Assembly: GCF_964340395.1 (NCBI RefSeq)
Contig: NC_135553.1
Location: forward strand, 26,341,449-26,405,448
Length of the DNA stretch: 64,000 nucleotides
Reading direction: 5' to 3'
Source of the DNA: Glandiceps talaboti
Taxonomy: Eukaryota; Hemichordata; Enteropneusta; Spengelidae
A model generated the notes under the pieces. It made no database searches and had not been told where the DNA came from. It saw only the letters and a list, made by a program, of their open reading frames with translations. Numbering within the stretch: the stretch's first letter is position 1; each line of letters opens with the position of its first letter. Positions 34,741 to 49,100 of the stretch are shown piece by piece. A program made the position numbers and the translations under genes.

Positions 34741-36498
34741 AGGGGTAGACCATTCGATATCCTGGGGGTGGGGGGCTTGGAAGATTGGTGGAGAGTCATT
34801 ATTTTTTTTCCCACCTGCTTGCCTGAGAATTTTTTTTTTCTCCTTCGCCTATGCTGGCAACTTATTTTTTTCTTTGCTTCTTTGAGATATCCAGATTTTT
34901 TTTTATGTCAATGTTGAACACCTACATCTGTTGCCACAATTTTCTGTTTGGTTTTCGCACAGGGTAATAAAGTAAAAAGATGCTGTTCTATCACACACAG
35001 ATTATATTTAGAAAACTACATATTTCATACATGTTTGATTTTCAATTAAATAAACATCATTGATAGTTTTATGCCATGGTATGATGACACACTGAAAATA
35101 CAAATCGGAAACTTGATTGGTGAGCTCAGACATTCAGATAGACCGGTCAGTTTCTCCAGCTTGGGGGGATGGGGGGGGGGGGGGTCAGTATTTTTTCCAT
35201 TGGGCAAACAAAAAGTCATTGACCTCCATGAATAAAGTTTCATAGCATCTGACAGTAAGCTGTAGAGGGAAGAGCTTTGAGACTGGGATATGGCCACTTC
35301 TTGTGTGAGTGTGTGTGAATGGGGGGGGGGGGGTCTAGGGGGTCTCCCCCTAGAAGCCCTGGAGGAATTTTACTTCTAAAGGCAATGTTTAGGCTATTCA
35401 CAGACACTTTCAGACAATAATTTAAAAACTTTACAAGACAGCTCTAACATGTAACACTAAGAGGTGGAGGAAAGAACTTTGATTTGAGACTGGAACATGT
35501 CTACCTCTTATGGGGGGGGGGGGAGGGTCCTAGAGGGTCTCCCCTCAAAGCTTTTCAATTTTTTTACCAATTTTGGTGAATCTTATAGTTGGTTTGCCAG
35601 ATCTGCTGTTTTTTGTTTCTATTTAGGCAACTTATAGGTTATTCATAGCCTCTGAGATATATATTGCCAAGCATCGAAAAGCTAAAGTAAATATCACTTT
35701 TTAAATAAGTTTTTCATGTTATAAAAGTGGGCCTGTAACATTGGTATAGTGGCATTGATATTGCATGTATAGTAAAGTTACTGATGTGTTACAGCACTTT
35801 AGGTATACCTATAGTGTACAATAGAAACTTGAATTTGAGTTGTGGTGTTGATACATGTAGTGTCTGAAATAGGAAGTATACATGTATTATCCCTTCTGAC
35901 AAATTCATACTGAAGAGACTAGAACAATTTAGATTAAGTTCTTTTATAAACTATCTAATAGTATGAAGATTACCATTACAAAACCTTCAAGTTCACTTTT
36001 GCCCCAAAGTGCAAGATAAGTGAAGCACTGATTGTGAAACAGCCAAACACTTGCATGGCATGTTCTGTAACTAGTGTGGTAGCTAGGTAAGCCTAATACA
36101 TGTATTACAAATGTATATGTATAATTTTATGTATAGTTATGTTTGAACCCTTACATGAAGTAATATTTAAACCATTTATGAAAGAAACAGAGACAAGAAC
36201 AAATATATATATGTACCACAGGCTAACGAAACTGACTGGTCCCTGACATGTGTTTGAAACTGTTTGTCATGATTTGACAAGTGTCCTGGTTGGAGAGGTA
36301 CGAGCAGGTTGAACAGTATACTCGAACCTGTGCATCATTTCCCTGCCAAGAAATGTTTTTTCTAGCAGCAGTGGTCCATCTTTTTTTTCCATCACCCACT
36401 CATATCCGGATTTTTTTTAAGCAAATCCATTTGGCATTTTTTTCCCCAAAATCTTCCAAGGCGCCCCCCCCCCCCAGGATATCAAATGGTCCACCCCT
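34741..36498. mobile_element. DNA element with G-rich terminal inverted repeats
   Basis: The left end (34741-34785) reads AGGGGTAGACCATTCGATAT, CCTGGGGGTGGGGGG and CTTGGAAGATT. The right end (36445-36498) is its inverted copy (AGGGGTGGACCATTTGATAT on the minus strand, then the G run and CCTTGGAAGATT). The interior carries two related G-tract blocks, each followed by TCT(A)GGGGGTCTCCC-type sequence (35315-35360 and 35510-35550). No transposase is seen. A TSD is not clear, although CACAGCTGTG lies just outside both ends (near 34718 and 36517). Confidence 0.7.
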
Positions 36499-36626
36499 AA
36501 AACATACATGTGTATGTCACAGCTGTGTGGTATTACTATTAGTGTCACAGTATAAGGATAACAACATGTTGAAACATGTATGTATGAATTCAATCTATCA
36601 ATATTGTGACATGAAAATTAAGCTTA

Positions 36627-36815
36627 TCAAATTATGATAGTATTGAATTCAACAATTCCATAACATGTCTTGCAAAGTTTACAGCAAAACTTGTCAAATT
36701 ATGATAGTAATGAATTCAATGATTCCCAAAACATGTCTTGCAAAGTTTACAGCAAAACTTATCAAATTATGATAGTATTGAATTCAATGATTTACTAACA
36801 TTCTTTGCAAACTTT
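36627..36815. repeat. 67/68-bp tandem triplication
   Basis: Three units each carry TCAAATTATGATAGTA, GAATTCAA, ACATGTCTTGCAAAGTTTAC and CAGCAAAACTT. The third is degraded. Confidence 0.85.
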
Positions 36816-37222
36816 TACCAATATCAAATTTTACAGTTCATGCATACTCATCTCCATACCAGTGTGCCCTCTAATGATAACCAAATTTTGTTGTGAGTCA
36901 AATGAGAAAAAAATGGCATTTCTTGCAAGTCACCACATAGTAAGAGATAGGGGAACAACACATTTTGATGCGTTACTAGAAATTGTGTGCATCAGTGGAG
37001 CGTCAAATTGACTTAAAGGACACACTGATGTATATGTACATGTATACTAATCTATATCATACAAATACATCTACACTGTAATAACCAGTAAGTATGAAAA
37101 GCATTCATTTTTCTACAACTGCTGACATCAGACCGTGGACAAATGGAAACTTATTGATAAAATGACACTCATATAATTTATGCTTTAAGATAATTGTTCT
37201 TTTTTTTTGGGAATGGGTGGGT
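36816..37222. other. Non-coding spacer
   Basis: No feature recognised. Confidence 0.5.
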
Positions 37223-37977
37223 TAAAAGACAACACTAGAAGATATATGCTATGAGTTGGAATGTCTATTGTACAGTGCAGGTAAGATATATGCTATGAGT
37301 TGGAATGTCTATTGTACAGTGCAGGTAAGATATATGCTATGTCTATTGTACAGTGCAGGTAAGATATATGCTATGTCTATTGTACAGTACAGGTATTAAA
37401 GATATATGCTATGTCTATTGTACAGTACAGGTAAGATATATGCTATGTCTATTGTACAGTACAGGTAAGATATATGCTATGTCTATTGTACAGTACAGGT
37501 AAGATATATGCTATGTCTATTGTACAGTACAGGTAAGATATATGCTATGTCTATTGTACAGTACAGGTAAGATATATGCTATGTCTATTGTACAGTACAG
37601 GTAAGATATATGCTATGTCTATTGTACAGTACAGGTAAGATATATGCTATGTCTATTGTACAGTACAGGTAAGATATATGCTATGTCTATTGTACAGTAC
37701 AGGTAAGATATATGCTATGTCTATTGTACAGTACAGGTAAGATATATGCTATGTCTATTGTACAGTACAGGTAAGATATATGCTATGTCTATTGTACAGT
37801 ACAGGTAAGATATATGCTATGTCTATTGTACAGTACAGGTAAGATATATGCTATGTCTATTGTACAGTACAGGTAAGATATATGCTATGTCTATTGTACA
37901 GTACAGGTAAGATATATGCTATGTCTATTGTACAGTACAGGTAAGATATATGCTATGTCTATTGTACAGTACAGGTA
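37223..37977 (+). repeat. 34-bp minisatellite, about 20 units
   Basis: The unit is GTCTATTGTACAGTACAGGT followed by AAGATATATGCTAT. The first two units are longer, with an extra GAGTTGGAAT block, and carry GTGCAGG. The remaining units are essentially identical, the most homogeneous array in the window. Confidence 0.95.
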
Positions 37978-38160
37978 TGGCAACTATGCATGCATACACA
38001 AACACTAATATGGAGACAAGTGTGTTAGCCCAGAGTAGTCAATGGGTAAAATCTGACGTCACAACACAATATTTTACAATCTACACTGACTTCCCATCAC
38101 AATTGTCCAAGATTTCCAAAACTGTATACAATAGAAGCACATACATACATGTACATTTAG

Positions 38161-38967
<807 letters not shown>

Positions 38968-41900
38968 TATATTTAGTGTCCTATTCACTGCTGTTGTGTT
39001 TTATACATGCAGTGTCCTATTCACTGCTGTTGTGTTTTGTACATGCAGTGTAATATTCACTGCTGTTGTGTTTTGTACATGTAGTGTCCTATTCACTGCT
39101 GTTGTGTTTTGTACATGTAGTGTCCTATTCACTGCTGTTGTGTTTTGTACATGTAGTGTCCTATTCACTGCTGTTGTGTTTTGTACATGTAGTGTCCTAT
39201 TCACTGCTGTTGTGTTTTGTACATGCAGTGTAATATTCACTGCTGTTGTGTTTTGTACATGTAGTGTCCTATTCACTGCTGTTGTGTTTTGTACATGTAG
39301 TGTCCTATTCACTGCTGTTGTGTTTTGTACATGTAGTGTCCTATTCACTGCTGTTGTGTTTTGTACATGTAGTGTCCTATTCACTGCTGTTGTGTTTTAT
39401 ACATGTAGTGTCCTATTCACTGCTGTTGTGTTTTGTACATGTAGTGTCCTATTCACTGCTGTTGTGTTTTATACATGTAGTGTCCTATTCACTGCTGTTG
39501 TGTTTTATACATGTAGTGTCCTATTCACTGCTGTTGTGTTTTGTACATGTAGTGTCCTATTCACTGCTGTTGTGTTTTGTACATGTAGTGTCCTATTCAC
39601 TGCTGTTGTGTTTTGTACATGTAGTGTCCTATTCACTGCTGTTGTGTTTTATACATGTAGTGTCCTATTCTGTTGTGTTTTATACATGTAGTGTCCTATT
39701 CACTGCTGTTGTGTTTTGTACATGTAGTGTCCTATTCACTGCTGTTGTGCTTTATACATGTAGTGTCCTATTCTGTTGTGTTTTGTACATGTAGTGTCCT
39801 ATTCACTGCTGTTGTGTTTTATACATGTAGTGTCCTATTCTGTTGTGTTTTGTACATGTAGTGTCCTATTCACTGCTGTTGTGTTTTGTACATGTAGTGT
39901 CCTATTCTGTTGTGTTTTGTACATGTAGTGTCCTATTCACTGCTGTTGTGTTTTGTACATGTAGTGTCCTATTCACTGCTGTTGTGTTTTGTACATGTAG
40001 TGTCCTATTCACTGCTGTTGTGTTTTATACATGTAGTGTCCTATTCTGTTGTGTTTTATACATGTAGTGTCCTATTCACTGCTGTTGTGTTTTATACATG
40101 CAGTGTCCTATTCACTGCTGTTGTGTTTTGTACATGCAGTGTCCTATTCACTGCTGTTGTGTTTTGTACATGTAGTGTCCTATTCTGTTGTGTTTTATAC
40201 ATGTAGTGTCCTATTTTGTTGTGTTTTGTACATGTAGTGTCCTATTCACTGCTGTTGTGTTTTATACATGTAGTGTCCTATTCTGTTGTGTTTTATACAT
40301 GTAGTGTCCTATTCACTGCTGTTGTGTTTTATACATGTAGTGTCCTATTCTGTTGTGTTTTATACATGTAGTGTCCTATTCACTGCTGTTGTGTTTTATA
40401 CATGCAGTGTCCTATTCACTGCTGTTGTGTTTTGTACATGCAGTGTCCTATTCACTGCTGTTGTGTTTTGTACATGTAGTGTCCTATTCACTGCTGTTGT
40501 GTTTTGTACATGTAGTGTCCTATTCACTGCTGTTGTGTTTTGTACATGTAGTGTCCTATTCACTGCTGTTGTGTTTTGTACATGCAGTGTCCTATTCACT
40601 GCTGTTGTGTTTTGTACATGTAGTGTCCTATTCACTGCTGTTGTGTTTTGTACATGTAGTGTCCTATTTTGTTGTGTTTTGTACATGTAGTGTCCTATTC
40701 ACTGCTGTTGTGTTTTGTACATGTAATGTCCTATTCACTGCTGTTGTGTTTTGTACATGTAGTGTCCTATTCACTGCTGTTGTGTTTTATACATGTAGTG
40801 TCCTATTCTGTTGTGTTTTGTACATGTAGTGTCCTATTCTGTTGTGTTTTATACATGTAGTGTCCTATTCTGTTGTGTTTTGTACATGTAGTGTCCTATT
40901 CACTGCTGTTGTGTTTTATACATGTAGTGTCCTATTCTGTTGTGTTTTGTACATGTAGTGTCCTATTCTGTTGTGTTTTATACATGTAGTGTCCTATTCT
41001 GTTGTGTTTTATACATGTAGTGTCCTATTCACTGCTGTTGTGTTTTGTACATGTAGTGTCCTATTCTGTTGTGTTTTGTACATGTAGTGTCCTATTCACT
41101 GCTGTTGTGTTTTATACATGTAGTGTCCTATTCTGTTGTGTTTTGTACATGTAGTGTCCTATTCACTGCTGTTGTGTTTTGTACATGTAGTGTCCTATTC
41201 ACTGTTGTTGTGTTTTATACATGTAGTGTCCTATTCTGTTGTGTTTTGTACATGTAGTGTCCTATTCACTGCTGTTGTGTTTTGTACATGTAGTGTCCTA
41301 TTCACTGCTGTTGTGTTTTATACATGTAGTGTCCTATTCTGTTGTGTTTTGTACATGTAGTGTCCTATTCACTGCTGTTGTGTTTTGTACATGTAGTGTC
41401 CTATTCACTGCTGTTGTGTTTTGTACATGTAGTGTCCTATTCACTGCTGTTGTGTTTTGTACATGTAGTGTCCTATTCTGTTGTGTTTTGTACATGTAGT
41501 GTCCTATTCACTGCTGTTGTGTTTTGTACATGTAGTGTCCTATTCACTGCTGTTGTGTTTTGTACATGTAGTGTCCTATTCACTGCTGTTGTGTTTTGTA
41601 CATGTAGTGTCCTATTCTGTTGTGTTTTGTACATGTAGTGTCCTATTCACTGCTGTTGTGTTTTGTACATGTAGTGTCCTATTTTGTTGTGTTTTGTACA
41701 TGTAGTGTCCTATTCACTGCTGTTGTGTTTTGTACATGTAGTGTCCTATTCACTGCTGTTGTGTTTTATACATGTAGTGTCCTATTCACTGCTGTTGTGT
41801 TTTGTACATGTAGTGTCCTATTCTGTTGTGTTTTATACATGTAGTGTCATATTCACTGCTGTTGTGTTTTGTACATGTAGTGTCCTATTCTGTTGTGTTT

Positions 41901-42712
41901 TGTACATGTAGTGTCCTATTCACTGCTGTTGTGTTTTGTACATGTAGTGTCCTATTCACTGCTGTTGTGTTTTGTACATGCAGTGTCCTATTCACTGCTG
42001 TTGTGTTTTGTACATGCAGTGTCCTATTCACTGCTGTTGTGTTTTGTACATGTAGTGTCCTATTCACTGCTGTTGTGTTTTGTACATGTAGTGTCCTATT
42101 CACTGCTGTTGTGTTTTGTACATGTAGTGTCCTATTCACTGCTGTTGTGTTTTGTACATGCAGTGTCCTATTCACTGCTGTTGTGTTTTGTACATGTAGT
42201 GTCCTATTCACTTTTGATGTGTTTTGTACATGTAGTGTCCTATTCACTTTTGATGTGTTTTGTACATGTAGTGTCCTATTCTGTTGTGTTTTGTACATGC
42301 AGTGTCCTATTCACTGCTGTTGTGTTTTATACATGTAGTGTCCTATTCACTGCTGTTGTGTTTTGTACATGTAGTGTCCTATTCACTTTTGATGTGTTTT
42401 GTACATGTAGTGTCCTATTCACTGCTGTTGTGTTTTATACATGTAGTGTCCTATTCACTGCTGTTGTGTTTTGTACATGCAGTGTCCTATTCTGTTGTGT
42501 TTTGTACATGTAGTGTCCTATTCTGTTGTGTTTTGTACATGTAGTGTCCTATTCACTGCTGTTGTGTTTTGTACATGTAGTGTCCTATTCTGTTGTGTTT
42601 TGTACATGTAGTGTCCTATTCACTGCTGTTGTGTTTTGTACATGTAGTGTCCTATTCACTGCTGTTGTGTTTTGTACATGCAGTGTCCTATTCACTGCTG
42701 TTGTGTTATGTA
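38968..42712 (+). repeat. 36-bp/31-bp minisatellite, just over 100 units
   Basis: The unit is GTGTTTTGTACATGTAGTGT followed by CCTATTCACTGCTGTT. A second class lacks five bases (CCTATTCTGTT) and is 31 bp long. Units also vary as TTTATACATG or TTTGTACATG, and TGCAG or TGTAG. The first ~20 units are mostly 36 bp, and 31-bp units are then interspersed in repeating patterns. Open frames through it reflect the period. Confidence 0.96.
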
Positions 42713-43471
42713 CTGTGGTTGAGTTTTCTAATGTGATAGATTGATATCTGCTGGTATCCTGATGTCTGAAAATGTACAATATCTATAAAACATACTGGTA
42801 CGTATGTAACTTTCTTTGCATCTATATACATAGTGTACCAAGTAGAATAGTACACATAACTTTCTGTATTAGAAATTGTACCATGTAGTTTAATGGTATA
42901 AATATTTGAACTGTCAGTATTTCTTTTCTTTTGACATCATAATTATCTGATTGTTTGATCAGCAATCATTTTCATTTTTAAGTCAATTTTTTCTCAAGTC
43001 AGTCATATCAACTTACTTCTGAGTACCGGTATATATACCAAATGGTTCAAATGTTTGTTCTGGTCTTCGATAGGCATTCTACATGCTTATCAACAGCTGT
43101 CATTTTGAAGTATGAACACTACATATTTCATAATTGTAATTTAGTACTTTGGACGTACATTGTACATGTAGACAGTGGGGTCGGATTTAAGATTTAAATG
43201 AATGTAAGTTTTATAGTAGCAGTGCTAATATCAATACAAGGGTTCCCTACAATTTTATCATGTTTATGGTCTTTGAATACAAGTTGAAATTCATTAACAT
43301 ATAATTCTAACTGACTTTTCTAGGAAGAAACTGAGTACCATACATGTATGTGGTACATGTGAGATGACATCATTCTAGATTACCAGTGTTGTCTCCCCTT
43401 GCACAAGATCACAATAATGGTCAAGATCATCAAACAACTAGCCTACTTTATAAGTACTTGTACACTTGAGG
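42713..43471. other. Non-coding spacer
   Basis: No gene recognised. Confidence 0.5.
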
Positions 43472-44256
43472 GACTAAGGCTACTACACTATTTCAGATAT
43501 CCTAACTGCCATTTTGATTTTTGGAATTGAACAAATTAAAATAGACATTGTAGCTCAACTGTACAGTTTTTAAAATTGTTTATCCACCTGCTGATCCATA
43601 CCAGGTATACATTTAGGTGAATGATTACCCAGTTTCCTATCCAGCCCTGTTGTTATCTTTGCAATATATGCAATCATTTGGCTGTTGCTATGGGTGTGGT
43701 CATGTTGCTAGACATATTTACATATTTTTTTTGGATGTTCGTTTATTTCTCTATGAATACTTGATGTTATGTTTGTGAAATACATAATTGTTTGGTTGTT
43801 GCTAAGGGTGTGGTCATGGTTGCTAGGGCCGATTGTGTCAACATGTTTTGAACAAAACTTGCAGAATATTATTTCTAGAAATATCTCAGCAAGTTTCAGT
43901 CTCATTGACAAGTGCTTTTTGAAATATAATTTTTTGACCAAATTGCACATTTTTACAACTAATTTGAATATCACGGATGAGATCATTATTATATATGCTT
44001 AAATCTCTTCATCTATACACCCCAGATGCATCCCTATGAAATCTCAGCCCAATTTGCTAAGCAGTTTTGGAATTAAAGATGTTTGACCAAAAAGAAAATT
44101 GTTAAGCCCTAATTTGCAGATTCAGAATTTCAGACCAATCTGTCCAGTAGACCAAAAATGACACCACACCATGCCATTAGCACTACTGAACCTTATCAGT
44201 TCAGTTGTGTTAAAAATGGCAGTTAGGATAGCTGGAATAGTGTAGTAGTATTAGTC
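43472..44256 (+). mobile_element. Dispersed repeat family, copy E, bracketed by ~45-bp terminal inverted repeats
   Basis: The inner part (43538-44220) is the fullest copy of the dispersed family. It runs from GACATTGTAGCTCAACTGTA, through the GGCTGTTGCTATGGGTGTGG modules and the TTTTTTGACCAAATTGCAC modules, to the CATTAGCACTACTGAACC and AGTTGTGTTAAAAATGGC end. Outside this, 43472-43516 and 44211-44256 are inverted copies sharing CTACTACACTATT and TATCCTAACTGCCATTTT. These outer repeats suggest the real termini lie here. No TSD was identified and no protein is encoded. Confidence 0.75.
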
Positions 44257-47200
44257 ATTTGTATTGAGTCTATAGGTAGGCTATTAGCCTAAGGACAGTG
44301 AGGATTAATATTTACAATGTAACTATTCAACTTTAAGCTGTATTTATTGTATCTCTACATGAAACACTGGACAGAGTGAAATGAAACTAATTTTCTTTTT
44401 ATTTGGAACTAAACTTAAATTGCCTTCATACATAGCTTTAGACTATTCATATGCTATACTCACAATGTTACATACAAGAATAAAAAAAATGCCAATAATT
44501 CAAGTCATAATAATTATATATTCATCTTGGAGTTTTAATAATTTTTTTTATTTTAATCACATTGTTATACAGTTTGTTTGTTTGTCAAACAACGACAGGA
44601 AAATAAGAAATACAAATGACTGTCCATATAGATATTACAATTCTATTAATGTCAACCGATATCATTTCAACCACCTGTTGTACAGTTGTTTATTTGTAAT
44701 ACTTAACGGTAAATATACAATGTGTCTCAGAATTAAACTCTTTAGAGTTAGGCTGTTACTTTGTTTAAGAAACTTCCAACCTAAAATTAATTTTAAAAAT
44801 CTGGGGTTACTATACTCATTTTTAATTAGAGGTCAAAGTGATATCAAATTTTAAAATGTAGTTATTTTACAATCCAATATCACAGCCAGAACTCTATACG
44901 AAATGTAAGGATTGACATATTTTCTTGAAAACATTATCTATAGTGAACCCCAAAATATCTTTAATTATTTCAAATTGACCTAATGCAAAGTTTGGAGAAA
45001 ATTGAATTAACCATACAGGCATCGCTTGATACAAATTAGCCAACACATTGAAAATATTATACCTTGATAGTAAATGTACAAATATACTGTTCGAAAGTAT
45101 GGGAAACTGACTTGAAATGTTGAAAATTAGAAACAGTAAAAGGTTGTGCTAACATTTTTTCCTGGATTTCTTCCTTGTTTGGGAGTGGCTTTCTCTGTAT
45201 TGTTTGCATACTACTTAGTATCAAATAACTCTACCCTCTATTGTGAGTCACAAGAAAAATGTATAAAGTAGCCTTGATGTGGTGTTGTGGGGAGTTACAA
45301 CTTTCTAGGATATCACATACACATCACAACACTGTAACCCAAAAGTCAAAGTGGGCAACGGCAGTAAATCATGTCAGAAGGCCATACAATTAAATGTATA
45401 TTGAACTCAGAAGGCTTTACTAAATGCAGAGGTATATCAAACTGCTGGTCCATAATGTTGAGGAGAAATGTGGACTATGGAAAATATCCAACTGTGTAAC
45501 CCAAAATACTGCAACAACAGCAGTGTATGTGTAACTACCAGCAGGATAGGTAAATTAAACGCTGCTGTTCCTAAATATTGAGAAGTAATGTCACACAATG
45601 GTTAAATGTATTACATTTGGCATGAGAGTATTGATAGTGGTTTTAGGCAAATGTATCAATGCATCTTAGGATACTGTACATGTATGTTGCAAAATATTGA
45701 GGAGAAATATGGAAAGGTCAAATTCTTTACACATGGAAAAAAGTAAGGATATCATCATTTTTTCCCTATGTTATTGTAAGTTTGTTTGAAAACCTATTTA
45801 TATTGATAGCGTTCTCTATTGTATACTTATTACCATCTTCACTAATCAACACAACCATTTTACCTTCATTTACATTAAAATGTACAAGATTCAATGCCAT
45901 GATTTTTTTTCAGTCTCAAAAATATTATCTACTCAGTTGTGCATCATGTCTCTACTACTGATTTTGGCAATTTGTTGGATCAATGTATGACAACACATTT
46001 ATTCATTATGTATACAGCAAACTAAATATCAAATAAAAAGATGACAGATGCTTGCCATGTAATTAAATAATTACAAAAAAAAGCTTGAAACTCAAACTCT
46101 TACATGTATCTAAATGGAGTCAGGGAGAAATTTGATGAAAGTGATGTCATACAACATAAAACATATACATTTGTCTGTCTGTCTTACAAACACTATGACA
46201 AACAAATAGCTATTAACTAAATCAACATATCACATCTAGTTTGTTTCATAACTCTATTCATACACTGTGATAGGATTACATATTGTTATATTGTGGCACC
46301 TTGGTACCATATCACAGCATATTATTCTCAGTCAATCACCTTTCCATACACTAAATAAATGACCTCAATGTCACTTTGAAACTGCATTAATTCCACTACA
46401 GTTTATTTTGTGGTCTAGTCTTCCTGACCAATCTATAGTAACAATATTTTATTTCAAAGTCTTTCTACAATTTCACCTTCAGATTTAAGGATTCACATTT
46501 AGGTGTAAAAGACACTGGTCCTTTGACTCCACTGATATACTAATTTGGTGAACTCCTGATTGGAACTGAATCCTTTATCTGATCATTTCAAGTTGTCCTG
46601 CAAAATGTACTTCTGCCCTCGAAATTACTTCAAAATGTTACTTGTACCTGTATTCATGTCATTGGTTTATAGAAAATTAGAATAGGAAGGGTGATTCTCC
46701 ATAACCACTGACCCCTGACACTTTAGATTAATTTGTAATTTGTGGCACCTGATAATTTTAGAGGACACCCATTGTGTTTTTTGCTGAGGGTGGTAAGTAG
46801 ATAAAATCTACCAGGATTCCTCAGTCACTTTGCGAGGGTTCTGAAACAAAGTTTGGGTAAATTAATTGTATGGGGAAACTCAATCTGATTGACGTCTGAT
46901 GTAGAATACACATCATTATTTTTTGGGGGCTGTTACGTTTACTGTCGTTTGTTCTTTTGTGAGTGCTTGTTACATACATCTGACACAACACCATAGGTTT
47001 TCCCAAACCTAATCTCGTAATTACGAGTAGCCAACCTGAATCCGTCTTACAATATAACATTCAACATTTGAAATTGAAAGAAAGAGAGCGACCAAAAAAT
47101 AACATTGTATCAAGTGTATTGTTTGGATACATATCTATACCTGACAATTTGTGTGAATTGTTAGCTTGTAAGGGTTTGGCAATAGAAATTTAAATTCCAA

Positions 47201-48190
47201 CACTGTAAACCATTTTTATTTGAATGTCAAAATTATTTAGCTAATAGTAATAGACTCAAGTGTAGCATTCAGATGCTGATAATACTTTAATTTCAGTGTT
47301 TGCTTTTGCCAATGACTGGAAAATGACCCATACTAATCTTTTGACCATCCCTGATTTGGGAGTCTGTATCAAGACTATGTGTGTATTATTTTCTGTGACC
47401 TAATCATGAGGCTCAAGTGAAACTGGGAGATAGGATTACAACACACATGGCCTCCTATTTCGTTTTCCTTACTCACTTAAATTTCCATGTATCACAAGGT
47501 ATGTCCTTGGTTACCTACTAGCCAAATCAAAGCAGCAATTTCAGAAACCATCAGTCAGCCATAAAGTAGTTATTGGTCACTTGGGATTATTTACATCACA
47601 AATATAGAAAACATGCTGTCCTATTCACCTCGATATTGTAGTAGTCAATGTATTACTATACACATACCAGATTCTGCAGAATTTAGACTGATATTTACTA
47701 TATATGGAATATGGATGGTTGAATTTGAAAATGTATGAAATTAAGGTGGAAATCAAATGATATTAAATCTTAGTGTTTGTTATTATCTGATGGTAATAGT
47801 AAATCACAAACTTTGTAAGATTATTTCTCAGGTAATTTTGAGTACACAGTTAAGATGTACTTCTCTCTAGCCTCAGCATGAACAGATGAGGACTCCACTA
47901 CAAAAGCACCCTGTTACATTTTGTAATGAGGTGCTAATATAGTGTTAATATATAGCCTTATAGGGTAAATTATTTTGTCAGTACATAACAATAGCAAACA
48001 GTAATATCTAGAAGTTGGAGTCGCATTCAAGGTAATCACACATTAATTATTGTCTGATGTTTATGCGATAAACAAGGGATATTAAATTCCCATAGCAAAT
48101 ATAAAATTCCCAGAAAATAAAACTGATTTTTCAACCAATATCTGTACTGGGTGGGGTTAGTTGTTTATGTTATGTAATAGTATTTATTGA
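44257..48190. other. Long non-coding stretch
   Basis: About 3.9 kb of AT-rich DNA. The minus strand at about 44905-45150 keeps about 80 codons open (with AMPVWLIQFSPNF and FEIIKDILGF) and may be a decayed coding fragment, but I could not assign it to a family. Nothing else recognised. Confidence 0.5.
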
Positions 48191-49100
48191 GGTATCGACA
48201 GACGAGGATCACCTTGAGATACGAACCGTTCCGGTTTCAACCATGAATCCATGATGGTTCAACCGTACTCTCCGTGCTTACCACAGTGATGCGTTTACTA
48301 TGAATAGACCAAGCAAACAAACTCTGGTTTAATCCATATCGTAACTCGACAGTCGACAAGAAAGGTTTCGATTTTGGTGATTGGTGTGATCAGGATCACT
48401 GCATACATACGTACCTATGCTATGATTCGGGATTCCACATGATCTTTGAAATCTGCCACCGTGACCTCATGTTTCAAATTTGGTGATTAGCTTTACAGAA
48501 ACCAGTAATACATATTACAAAAAAATGTCTCTTTAGTGATTTATTTTAGAAAATAACGTACGAAGCGTGACTATAACTAGTAATGTTGTTAATTCATCAG
48601 GAGACATCTGTGTAAATATTGTTGATTGTTGTTGTTTGCCCACAAACTCGAATCCATAAAAAAACGTTTGAAACCTTTGCGGTTATATCTTGTCTAAAAA
48701 TGTATCTTTCAACATTAAGGATCGTGGTAAGACGTACCTTTTACTACTGTATGGATCCGGTGGATAGTTATCCCAGCTTCTGTTTGACGCCGTGAACTTC
48801 ACCGTTCATGAAACTGTACACGACGTGTAAACCAGGAAGTTGCTTCACCGGGTATAGAAAACTGTATAGAGGGCGCTCTACCACCGATCTAGCTTGGACT
48901 TCTGTCCAATCAAAAACTTTTGTATATCATTGAATAAATAGAGATAACGCCCATTCGAAGAAATGTGAATAAGTATCCGGCTCTATAACTCACTCACCGG
49001 GACCGAAGAGATTTCCCCCAGTAAACTTTACCCACTTTCGCATTCGTCAAATGTTACTCGGTCATAACTACAACTACAACTTCGAGTTCAAGCGCATACA
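48190..49100. promoter_or_regulatory. CpG-richer, promoter-like region with a possible minus-strand 5' UTR exon
   Basis: This stretch has visibly more CG dinucleotides than its surroundings. On the minus strand a strong donor, GTAAAAG|GTACGT, lies at about 48739. It would end an exon that contains only a short upstream frame (MNGEVHGVKQKLG, then stop), so it could be non-coding. It could serve the minus-strand gene starting at 28505. This is inference only. Confidence 0.3.

Noticed and set aside
44381-44854. 157-codon plus-strand frame
   Set aside because: AT-rich composition, no domain, no splice or start context. Probably chance.
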